This document shows, piece by piece, positions 24,949-32,635 of a stretch of 57,065 bases of DNA. Within the stretch, counting starts at the first letter, position 1; every line of letters begins with the position of its first letter. The position numbers were made by a program, and so were the translations under genes. This DNA comes from an uncultured Phocaeicola sp. (GTDB lineage: Bacteria > Bacteroidota > Bacteroidia > Bacteroidales > Bacteroidaceae): the NCBI GenBank assembly GCA_944320135.1, contig CALUGI010000021.1:1-57065 (forward strand). Direction: 5' to 3'. Below the pieces are notes generated by a model that was not told the origin of the DNA, made no database searches, and was given only the letters and a program-made list of their open reading frames with translations.

Positions 24949-25335
24949 ATGAAAATAAACAAAGTACACCACATCGCAATTATCTGCTCCGACTACAAGA
25001 AGTCGAAAGACTTCTACACACGCATTCTCGGAATGGAAGCGCTGCAAGAACACTACCGCAAGGAAAGGGATTCCTGGAAGGCCGACCTTGCGCTGAACGG
25101 AAACTACATCGTGGAACTGTTCTCGTTCCCCAGTCCTCCCGCGCGCCCTTCCTATCCCGAAGCGGCGGGCCTCCGGCATCTGGCCTTCGAAGTTCCCGAC
25201 ATCGAAGCGGCGGCTAAGGAACTGGAAAGGGAAGGAATCGCCTGCGAAGCCGTCCGCACGGACGAATATACGGGCAAACGCTTCTTCTTCACGCAAGACC
25301 CCGACGGGCTTCCCATCGAGTTTTACGAGGCGTGA
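24949..25335 (+). CDS. VOC-fold metalloenzyme-like protein (glyoxalase/dioxygenase superfamily)
   Basis: A 128-residue protein containing one VOC unit: VHHIAIICSDYKKSKDFYTRILGM, a central HLAFEVPDIEAAAKEL strand and a terminal FTQDPDGLPIEFYEA. His (VHH), the HLAF His and the Glu of IEFYE sit where metal ligands are found in lactoylglutathione-lyase-like proteins. The substrate is unknown. Two starts are possible: 24931 (overlapping the TolC stop) and 24949 (MKINKVHH), preferred because the fold begins there. It may be co-transcribed with the exporter; a functional link, for example drug binding, is only a possibility. Confidence 0.82.
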   Translation: MKINKVHHIAIICSDYKKSKDFYTRILGMEALQEHYRKERDSWKADLALNGNYIVELFSFPSPPARPSYPEAAGLRHLAFEVPDIEAAAKELEREGIACEAVRTDEYTGKRFFFTQDPDGLPIEFYEA

Positions 25336-25336
25336 G

Positions 25337-25410
25337 AAGCGAAGCCGCAAAGTCTCCCGACTTAAGCGCAAAAACGCGGGGACGTTTGCGGAAAACGCCC
25401 CGGCGAACAT
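25337..25410. repeat. Dispersed intergenic repeat, copy 1, containing a hairpin
   Basis: Bases 25337-25387 are identical to 48592-48642 (51 bases beginning AAGCGAAGCCGCAAAG). The right part, CGGGGACGTTT then AAACGCCCCG, folds into a GC-rich hairpin and could terminate the VOC gene. A shorter related piece (AACGCCCCGGCGAAC) occurs near 41207-41222. Confidence 0.75.
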
Positions 25411-25435
25411 TATAAAAGAGACGGCAGACAGGCTG

Positions 25436-27274
25436 TCATCTGCCGTACACGTTCTTCAGAATCTCGTCTGCAAAGCGTTCGCCCAGCACAATCACGCTCT
25501 CACGCGAGAAATGCGGGTCGGTGTCATCCCCCCTCGACACAAGCCCTTCGGCAGACACGTAACCGGCATTTTCCATTTCAGAAACCGTCTTCCTCAGCAT
25601 AGCATTGAAACAGGCAGGAAAGGTCGGACTGTTCGGAGTGCTTTTCGTCCAATACCCAATCTCGCTTGCCACGAAATAAAGTTCGGGAAGGTTCAAGTCG
25701 CGGCGCAAATTGCCGACAAGCGTCTTCAGTTGTTCGGGATAAGCCGCAATGCGCTCGTCCGTTCCACTGTCCGCCTCGCCCTGCAGCCAGAGGAACCCTT
25801 TTATCCGGCCCCACTTCATGGCCTCGCGAGCCCTCCGGAGTATCTTCGGATAGAAGTTTCCCTTCTCCCACCACGACACGATGGGCATTCCTCCCTGCGC
25901 GTCCACCAGCAAGCCAATATCGGTTCTCCCCGTCTTCGCGCGCAGTTTTTTAGCAAAGCTGAAAGCAGGGCCGAGCTGCAGGTTGCCGTTTCCTGAACGG
26001 ATAGACGAATAGCGGTTCAACGGGTTCGAAGCGATGTCCCAGTTCATCGCCGGAGTAAACAATTTGACCCCGGCCATCGGTTCTAAATCCCCGTCCGCTG
26101 CATTCATCGGAGCAAAGCCTACCATGTTCGACTGCCCCGAACAAAGATAAATATCCAGTTCAGGAAGTTTTTCAAATACCACCTTATAGGTCAATTCCGT
26201 GCCGTCAGCCGCAGAAAGAATGACGGTAGCGGTCCGCTCCGCCAGCGTTCCGTCTACATTCCTGGCCTGACAAATCACGCAATGCTCCTTCTGCGCATCG
26301 TTCACGCTGATGAAAGGCACCTCCCCTTCCCATGTGTAAGGCAGATAATAAGGATATTCTTTCCGGTCGGCTTCTACTATTCCCAGGCTTTTCCCACCGA
26401 CAAGGATGTCAAACGGATGCCGGATATCATCTGCAAGTTCCACGCTCTTAATGTCCAACACCAGATTTCTTCCTACCTTAACCCACAATGAGATGCCATC
26501 CAACTCCCATCCGTATGCCTCCGCATACTTCTCATAATGATTGTATTTTGTCTTCACATCATGATTGTTCAGCAAACTCGGATAGCCGGTCTGCTCTTTC
26601 CCGTCTTTCCGCCCTTTAATGCGAACGGCAAACGCATCCTTACGCTGTCCGTCCGCAGCCGTATAGTAAGGTTCAATCGGTTTTCCCCAGTTGATGACCA
26701 GCCGCTTGTAACTGTTCAGTTCCGGAAGCCTCCAATCCATTCCGCAACTATTCTTTCCGTTAAACAGGACGAGCGCGCTTTCGCCGAGATTCCGTTTGCA
26801 GCGTGCGGTGTCAATCTCAACCAAAGGCACGTATTCTTTCTGTCCGTCGGCAGTCATCAAAGCATATTCCTCAATCGCAAGCGGTTTCCGGTCCGCCGAG
26901 CGCAAAGCGATCCGACTGACTTCCAAGAATCTGCCTACAGACGAAAAAGCAATTGTCTGCTTCTTCCCTATGCGCTTGCTCCGGATTGCAGATTTTCCCT
27001 CTTCATCTTTTCCCGACACCTCTACATACAATTCAGACTCACAACTCGGAGCGACGGAAAGAAGAATGCCTTTGTACGCCGACACGGGGAACTTGCCTGC
27101 ATACAACGGGTAGACACGCGACGTATCGGCAAAAACAACTTCATGCGGCGTGCCACTCAGATAGACAAAGCCGCGTCCCGTAACCCGGTCAAAGCCTATC
27201 CGTTTGATTTGTGCCTGCATCGCCATAATGAAAGACGATGCAAAAAGCAGACTGAACAATATCCTTTTAAACAT
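25436..27274 (-). CDS. Secreted carbohydrate esterase, SASA/CE6-like (acetylxylan or sialate-type O-acetylesterase)
   Basis: A 612-residue protein with a signal peptide (MFKRILFSLLFASSFIMAMQAQ). Residues 20-370 are beta-rich and probably ancillary. The C-terminal SGNH-type esterase domain starts near 372 with DIYLCSGQSNMVGFAPMN (nucleophile Ser). It continues through LGPAFSFAKKL, an oxyanion Gly-containing QGGMPIVSWW and WLQGEADSG, and ends with the acid/base pair in DTDPHFSRES. This order is that of CE6 acetylxylan esterases and sialate O-acetylesterase-like enzymes. In a xylan-type locus, removal of acetyl groups from xylan is the likely job. It is the last gene of the - strand block. Confidence 0.83.
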   Translation of the reverse strand: MFKRILFSLLFASSFIMAMQAQIKRIGFDRVTGRGFVYLSGTPHEVVFADTSRVYPLYAGKFPVSAYKGILLSVAPSCESELYVEVSGKDEEGKSAIRSKRIGKKQTIAFSSVGRFLEVSRIALRSADRKPLAIEEYALMTADGQKEYVPLVEIDTARCKRNLGESALVLFNGKNSCGMDWRLPELNSYKRLVINWGKPIEPYYTAADGQRKDAFAVRIKGRKDGKEQTGYPSLLNNHDVKTKYNHYEKYAEAYGWELDGISLWVKVGRNLVLDIKSVELADDIRHPFDILVGGKSLGIVEADRKEYPYYLPYTWEGEVPFISVNDAQKEHCVICQARNVDGTLAERTATVILSAADGTELTYKVVFEKLPELDIYLCSGQSNMVGFAPMNAADGDLEPMAGVKLFTPAMNWDIASNPLNRYSSIRSGNGNLQLGPAFSFAKKLRAKTGRTDIGLLVDAQGGMPIVSWWEKGNFYPKILRRAREAMKWGRIKGFLWLQGEADSGTDERIAAYPEQLKTLVGNLRRDLNLPELYFVASEIGYWTKSTPNSPTFPACFNAMLRKTVSEMENAGYVSAEGLVSRGDDTDPHFSRESVIVLGERFADEILKNVYGR

Positions 27275-27298
27275 ACTGAATGATATTTTGAGATATAG

Positions 27299-27770
27299 TT
27301 AAGATTCTTTTCTAAAAGCCACCGTATAGATTTTTGTCATGCCCTTATAGTCAAACCTCACGACAGCCTTCCCTGTTTCCGGCTTCGGCTGAACTATTTC
27401 AACCTTCACGTCCGGAAGAAGCCGGCCACATACGGATATCAATTCCACTATAACTGACCAAACGAGTATCGTGCGAGCCGAGCAAAATGTCAAAAACATC
27501 TTTATAGTTTTCGACAGGAAAGAAAAGGCGCGCACGCCGTCCCGTACATGACAGAGTCCTCCCGTCCCATGTTCCACCTTCCACATGAGCTTTGTCCAGG
27601 CTTATCGGTTTTCCTGTCTTCCGCATATCTGCTAAAAGTTCAGGAACCGTCATCAAAAAAGTTACCAGCTTTTTCATCCAGATCAATCAAAAAAATCAGA
27701 AACAATGCACTTCAAAGAATGTCCTGCCGCCCCTATCGGAACGGATACGGACATTCTGCTTAAATTCGCC
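27299..27770 (-). pseudogene. Degraded gene remnant, family not recognised
   Basis: Between the esterase and the fimbrillin-like gene, coding-looking protein pieces appear in successive frames on the - strand: NVRIRSDRGGRTFFEVHCF (near 27690-27750), LLADMRKTGKPISLDKAHVE up to YKDVFDILLGSHDTRLVSYSG (27420-27650), and LLPDVKVEIVQPKPETGKAV to the TAA at 27299. Each is open for 20-90 residues, but stops and frame changes separate them. They look like the C-terminal, beta-rich part of a secreted protein of this locus after several indels. I cannot name the family. Confidence 0.45.
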
Positions 27771-28679
27771 TTAACCGATCATCGGAACATCCAGTTCGGT
27801 ATTTCCGTTTCCGTCATTCCAGTCAACTACTTGGCATCCTGTCGAAATCAGCCCTCGCTCAGTCAGTTCCATTTCATAGGTATATTCTTTTCCGCTTTCC
27901 CAATTCTCATTCCGAACAGAAGCATAAGTCATACGATGTCCGTTGACATCAAGCGTGAACACGACGATACCCGCCCCTATCGATTCCGGGAGAAGAACAG
28001 CCGCAGCAGCAAGCGTATCCGCGCCGCGCTCCAAAATGAAAGCGTTGATGTCAGTCTTCGTATCTAAAGAGACTTTGCTTTTTCCGGACAACAGGCTTAC
28101 AAACACCTCCGAACGGCGGGAAGGCAGGCTGACCTCGGCACCGCTCAAATCGAAACTGCCCGTCCGATTCACAACACGTATGCTGACTTTTGCCATCACA
28201 CGGCGGAAACGCAACGTCACCCGGCCGCTGTTGATATAAGTGAAAGGCGCAACCATCAAATCATTTGCAAGGAAAGATTCTTCCTCACGCTGGTCTGCTA
28301 TCACACGGAACAGCAAGTCGTTCGTCACATCCGCATCAGTCCATGCTTCGCTATAAGGGCTGTAAGCACAGATACCGAGGGCTCCCGAAAGGGAAAAGCC
28401 GGAATCGGCAGCCCGTGAAGCCGCCTCCCCCACCGTCAGTCGGACATTTGCCGACAAAAGGGTATAACTGTTGTCCGCAAACGTGAACACGCCCAACGAA
28501 GTCCCCGGCGAAAGCATTTCGAGTTCTTCGCCGTTCTCCACTCCCACGGCCAGCCCGTCATATCCACTGCCGTAGCCGTTGTCCACATCCCCGATGACAG
28601 GAGCGTCATCGGTTCCGCAGGACACGACCGAAAGCAATGCAAATATAACCACTATTATTCGATATATCTGTCTGTTCAT
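27771..28679 (-). CDS. Fimbrillin-family (Mfa-like) lipoprotein, minor subunit type
   Basis: A 302-residue lipoprotein: signal peptide MNRQIYRIIVVIFALLSVVSC with the acylated Cys at 21, then a two-domain beta sandwich. The segments LGICAYSPYSEAW, DLMVAPFTYINSGRVTLRFRRVMAKVSIRV and WESGKEYTYEMEL are the landmarks of Bacteroidales fimbrillin-like proteins. A Ser-Arg-Ala (EAASRAAD) before the first domain is a candidate arginine-protease processing site for donor-strand assembly. It is paralogous throughout to the product of 51307-52254 and, like it, lies just downstream (11 bases) of a larger fimbrillin gene. It probably forms part of a fimbrium-like surface structure with the chimeric protein. 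Confidence 0.8.
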   Translation of the reverse strand: MNRQIYRIIVVIFALLSVVSCGTDDAPVIGDVDNGYGSGYDGLAVGVENGEELEMLSPGTSLGVFTFADNSYTLLSANVRLTVGEAASRAADSGFSLSGALGICAYSPYSEAWTDADVTNDLLFRVIADQREEESFLANDLMVAPFTYINSGRVTLRFRRVMAKVSIRVVNRTGSFDLSGAEVSLPSRRSEVFVSLLSGKSKVSLDTKTDINAFILERGADTLAAAAVLLPESIGAGIVVFTLDVNGHRMTYASVRNENWESGKEYTYEMELTERGLISTGCQVVDWNDGNGNTELDVPMIG

Positions 28680-28690
28680 CTGAATAAAAA

Positions 28691-30615
28691 TTATTCCGTT
28701 GCAGGTTTAGTATAAGAAACGATACGGAAGTTGCCGAAATAGATGAGGAAACCGTTCATATCCGAACCCGCTTCGTAGTTGCTTGCCCCAAACGTAGGAT
28801 AAGTAAACGAACCGAACTGAAACTTGAAAGTGCCGTTGCCCGTGAAGTCGCCGACCGTCTTGCCCTGAACATTGGCATAGTCTTTCAGCGGAAAGGTCAG
28901 CGTCTTCCATCCGTTAGAGAAGTCTGCATCCACATCTGCATACGGCTGGCCGTAAGCGGGGTGCCACGGTGTAAACTGAATGTCACGATCTGTGTTAGTA
29001 ACGCCTTCAGGACGAGTGAAGTTGCCCAAGCCGAAGCGCATCGCACCCGCCGTCCACGTAGTCTGGTTGCCGTCGTGTTCCATAAAACAGTCGAACTGGA
29101 CAGCAAGGTCATCACAGGAAGTAATGCTTTCGGGTGCTTTCGCCATCATCTCATCCACGACAAAAGTAAAATTGAAATCGCCGCTTATAGATGCTGTGCC
29201 TTCTATAAAGTCTATACCGTCAGCAGTGTTCGGGAACGCACGATATTGGGCCGGTGCCGCAGGCCACGGAGCGGCAGCCGCATTAGCGGGAGTCAAGGCA
29301 TTGTTCTGGGATATATTGCCGCTTCCGTAGCCGTATGCGTCATTGGCCCCGTTGAACTCGCTGATAAACACGTTGTCCTTGCAATTCATGTAGGCGTAGG
29401 AATACCCGCCGTTCCCTTTTTCGGCTTCCACGTAAAGCGCACCAGATGTCTGGTCGCCTCCTTCCGGAACTATCACGTCAATCATTTCATAATTGTCATC
29501 CGAATGAATCCAGATTTCACCTTGCGTGTCCAGCTCGCTCCCGGTAGCAACGACGGTTGCCGCTTCCGCCTCGCCGGGGAATACGACCCTCTTTACATTC
29601 TTGAAGTGCGAACCATAGATACGGATGCGCTCTCCGGCCTTTGCCAGCGTATGCGACACGCGGTCAACAACCGGCTGCTCTCCTTTGGCGTCTCCGCCCA
29701 AATCCGGATTCCCGTCTTCCCAATCCGTAATGATACCGCCCAATACAAGTTCAACCTGTACAGGTTCGCTTCCGCCGAACTTCACGGTGTAAGTGTAGAC
29801 CTTCCCTTCCTCAAAGGCGGTCGCCGCTTCAAGCTCGGCCGTGTATTCGTCTCCGTCTGCCGTAACGACCTTTATGAAAGCTCCGGCCTGCACGGTTTGC
29901 GGAACGATGACGGCGCTTGCCTGAAACGCGGAAGCGTCAGCCGCAAACTTCACCGCCGTAATTTCCGTTGCCGAACCGCTCGCTGCGCCCAATGCGCCGT
30001 CCTCCACGTTGAGAGTGACCGACGGCAACGTGTTTACAACGGTCACCGTAGCCCCTTGCAGGTTCACGTCCGTTTCTCCCGTATCGAATGTGACATTCAG
30101 CTTGCTCAGTTTGTGCGCGAAAGTGAGAGCAATCGGAGACGCAGACGAAGTGAAAGAGTTCTCGCCTTCCGGAATGCCCCACAGCAGGTCGCTTGCCAGA
30201 TAACCATCCTCCGTGCTTTGATCGGAGGCTACGGCAAAAGTATTGTCAGAACCCAGCGTTCCCATCCAACTGCCGTTGTAGGGAGCATACGCATATACGC
30301 TGACGGCAGACCCGTCTTCCGGGTAATACATTTCGCTCCCGTGAAACTGCCTGCACCGTCGGCGGTCAACGGAACATTGTCCGCCACTGTCCTGGCATCG
30401 TTCGTCACGAACACCCCCGTCTGCACGCCTGCGGCGATTTGCGTGCGCTGAAGATTTACATCTGCGGCACGCGAGCCGCCTACACTGCTGACCAGCGTAA
30501 TCGGAGTCCGCCCGTCGGCGCATTGAAGTTCCCGGTCATCATTCGTACATGACGAAACGCCAGCAGACAGCGCAACCGCCGCTGCCAACATGAAAAAAAT
30601 CTTTTGGCTTTTCAT
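28691..30615 (-). pseudogene. Chimera: fimbrillin N-terminal domain fused to IPT and glycan-binding domains, with one frameshift
   Basis: It starts at 30615 with a lipoprotein signal (MKSQKIFFMLAAAVALSAGVSSC, Cys 23). Residues to about 290 parallel the fimbrillin at 52251-53957: TPITLVSSVGGSRAAD, AVSVYAYAPYN, FAHKLSKLNVTFDTGETDVNLQGATV and EGKVYTYTVKF. From about GEQPVVDRVSHTLAKAGERI onward it is instead nearly the same as the C-terminal half of the glycan-binding protein at 32636-34609. A single base is missing at the C-run 30338-30340 (reading 3 instead of 4), which separates residues ..GSFTG from EMYYPEDG..; restoring it gives one protein of about 640 residues. It may be an adhesive fimbrial tip or a hybrid surface glycan-binding protein. 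The indel could be real or a sequencing error. Confidence 0.78.
28694..29680 (-). repeat. Duplicated glycan-binding module, copy A
   Basis: About 1 kb encoding the IPT plus C-terminal glycan-binding region, strongly similar at DNA and protein level to 32640-33625 on the same strand. Long stretches are identical, for example around 29265-29330 and 33209-33274. The similarity ends at the GEQP residues, where copy A joins a fimbrillin domain and copy B joins further IPT repeats. Confidence 0.85.
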
Positions 30616-30657
30616 AATCGTTCTGTTTTTGATACATTTATAAATAAGTTCACTAAA

Positions 30658-31189
30658 TCACTGTTTCATTTTATCGGTAGCGTACACCCCTATCACCACT
30701 CCCGTGAAGCCTCCTGCGGTTACATTGCTCAGCCAAGCGGCATCCACAGGCTCTCCCAACACAGTCCAGTCCGCTTCTCCGGGGAAACGGCAGGCAAACA
30801 CATAATCGGCGTTCCCGTCCGTGCTTACCCTCAGCTCCACACTTTCAGACGCTTCAGCCTCCGGAATCTCATAGGTACGAGCAACTTTCACTTCCCCTTC
30901 CGACTTGGCGCGAAGAAGCAAAACCGGCTTTCCGGAAGCGTCCGTCGTCTTTCCGAAACAGATATGGCAGTTTTCATCTTGAAACACCGCGAGCCCTGCA
31001 AAATCCGCCGCCGTGTTCGGACGGTAAGACAACGACGTTTGCAGCACTGATGGGTGCGGATAAAAAGCGTTTCGGGAGAGAGGGCATTTCCGCCCCGCAA
31101 ACGGCCAGCCGCATAAAGTGGAGTACACCAGACGAACCGCCGCAACCGGTCAAGAGAACGATAAATGCCATATATAAACATTTCATATT
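30658..31189 (-). pseudogene. Remnant of a GH43-type secreted glycosidase (lipoprotein signal plus C-terminal sandwich domain)
   Basis: At 31186 a lipoprotein signal begins (MKCLYMAFIVLLTGCGG). After frame changes the sequence resumes at about 31110 with GGNALSPETLFIRTH, then HPSVLQTSLSYRPNTAADFAGLAVFQDENCHICFGK, and ends GGFTGVVIGVYATDKMKQ at 30658. The AGLAVFQ and GGFTG-x-x-IG-x-YA segments are typical of the C-terminal beta-sandwich found after the catalytic domain in GH43 beta-xylosidase/arabinofuranosidase enzymes. No five-bladed propeller catalytic domain is present between the signal and this tail, so the core was deleted and frames were lost. It fits the xylan theme of the locus. Confidence 0.6.
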
Positions 31190-31206
31190 TTGAATATCCA
31201 TCCGCC

Positions 31207-32568
31207 TTATTCAACCAACAATGTCGTCAAACTGTACGGTTCCAACCTGATGCCTTCCGCCGGACGGACGGCAGTTTTCTCCATCTTTTTCGGAATGTCT
31301 GTAATCGCCGTTCCCGAAACGGTGGTTATCTGCACCGCTTCCGTTTTGTCCTCCGGCATAGCAACCTTTACCGAAACGCTTTCTCCCGCAGGATTGACCA
31401 ACATCAGGGAAACCCCTCCGTCCGCATTCTTATAAGCGGTTGCGGTCACTTCTTCGGGCATCCCTTCTGGCAGGTTCACCCCGATGCGCACACGTCCCGC
31501 CGCATAGCGTGCAAAATGAGAGAGGAAATATCCGCGCACCGTCGGCTCATCCAGTTCCGAACCTACGGTCCCGTCGCCTATCATGCTGTAGAAGCGGCGC
31601 AAATACCACCACAGATACACCTGCATCCCGACTTCCATGCACCGATTGACTCCCGTCACGAACTCCATGTTCTCGTCGCGCAAAGCCTCCGCGCTGACAA
31701 GCGTCTCGTCTCCGTTACCCCAAGCATCATTAAGAAGGTATTCCGTCATCCAGAACTCCTTGCCTTTCTCATGCGCCAGAGCGTAGCTTTCCAACGGATT
31801 GTTGCCGTAAATATGCCCGCCGATGCAGTCTATCGCGCCGCAAGCCTCCGCATCGTTCAATATCGGGTCTGTGTACTGATGCTTGTAGCTGAACGACTCG
31901 GCGACCATCACCTTGCATCCTGTCTCTTCCTTGATGCGTTTGGCATAGCCCTTGACAAAATTGAATATCTGCTCCGGAGTCCAGTTGCAGGTCTCGTATG
32001 TGGTCTTGATGTCCGGCTCGTTCTGGATAGAGAGCACATCGACAGGCGCACCCAACCCCTCCATATAGTTGGCGAATCGTATCAGATAGTCGGCATAGTC
32101 TCCATAGCATTCCACTTTCAGCTCACCATCCCCGTTCACGCTGTTGTTCGTCTTCATCTCGGCAGGAGGCGACCACGGAGTAGCAAGTATCGTCGCTCCC
32201 AACTTGCGCGCACGGATAATACCGTTGGCAAGTTCCCTCCATTTGCTTTCGCCTTCCGGCGCAATCCGTACACGCAGGATGTTATAACCCAACTGGCCTT
32301 CTTCCTTGCCAAAGAGCAAACGGATTTCACCGTCGTCAAGCGTCCGTCCCGTCCATTGCGTTTCCATTCCTCCAAACCCAATCACTCGCTGAAACTCTTC
32401 AGACGGATTATACGTCAACGGTGCGTCTACCGTTATGTCGGCATCCTCCACCGTTCCAGACAATGACGGTTCATTGTCAGCAAGTCCTTCCCCGGACGAT
32501 GGAGCGTCATCCCCGCAAGAAACAAAAAGTCCGACAACCATTCCGATATATAATATTCTCTTTTTCAT
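31207..32568 (-). CDS. GH30-family endo-xylanase-like lipoprotein (GH30_8-like)
   Basis: A 453-residue lipoprotein from the ATG at 32568 (MKKRILYIGMVVGLFVSC, Cys 18); an upstream in-frame start would add 15 residues before a good signal peptide. After a Ser/Asp/Glu linker the (beta/alpha)8 domain starts near FQRVIGFGGMETQWTG. The general acid/base Glu is in SIQNEPDIK (near residue 182) and the nucleophile in EFWMTEYLLND (near 275); WSPPAEMKTN and the terminal side beta-domain are also as in GH30. The GFGG, WSPP and QNEP combination suggests the glucuronoxylan-specific subfamily 8. It would cut the xylan backbone at the cell surface. Confidence 0.88.
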   Translation of the reverse strand: MKKRILYIGMVVGLFVSCGDDAPSSGEGLADNEPSLSGTVEDADITVDAPLTYNPSEEFQRVIGFGGMETQWTGRTLDDGEIRLLFGKEEGQLGYNILRVRIAPEGESKWRELANGIIRARKLGATILATPWSPPAEMKTNNSVNGDGELKVECYGDYADYLIRFANYMEGLGAPVDVLSIQNEPDIKTTYETCNWTPEQIFNFVKGYAKRIKEETGCKVMVAESFSYKHQYTDPILNDAEACGAIDCIGGHIYGNNPLESYALAHEKGKEFWMTEYLLNDAWGNGDETLVSAEALRDENMEFVTGVNRCMEVGMQVYLWWYLRRFYSMIGDGTVGSELDEPTVRGYFLSHFARYAAGRVRIGVNLPEGMPEEVTATAYKNADGGVSLMLVNPAGESVSVKVAMPEDKTEAVQITTVSGTAITDIPKKMEKTAVRPAEGIRLEPYSLTTLLVE

Positions 32569-32635
32569 GTTTTCTGCTTGTTTTTTCATTAAAGTTATCC
32601 TGAAAACAATCATTTGCCTTAACTATATTTTATAC

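Noticed and set aside
28961-32466. Long + strand open frames opposite the chimera and GH30 genes
   Set aside because: Shadows of genes with clear signals, domains and catalytic residues on the - strand.
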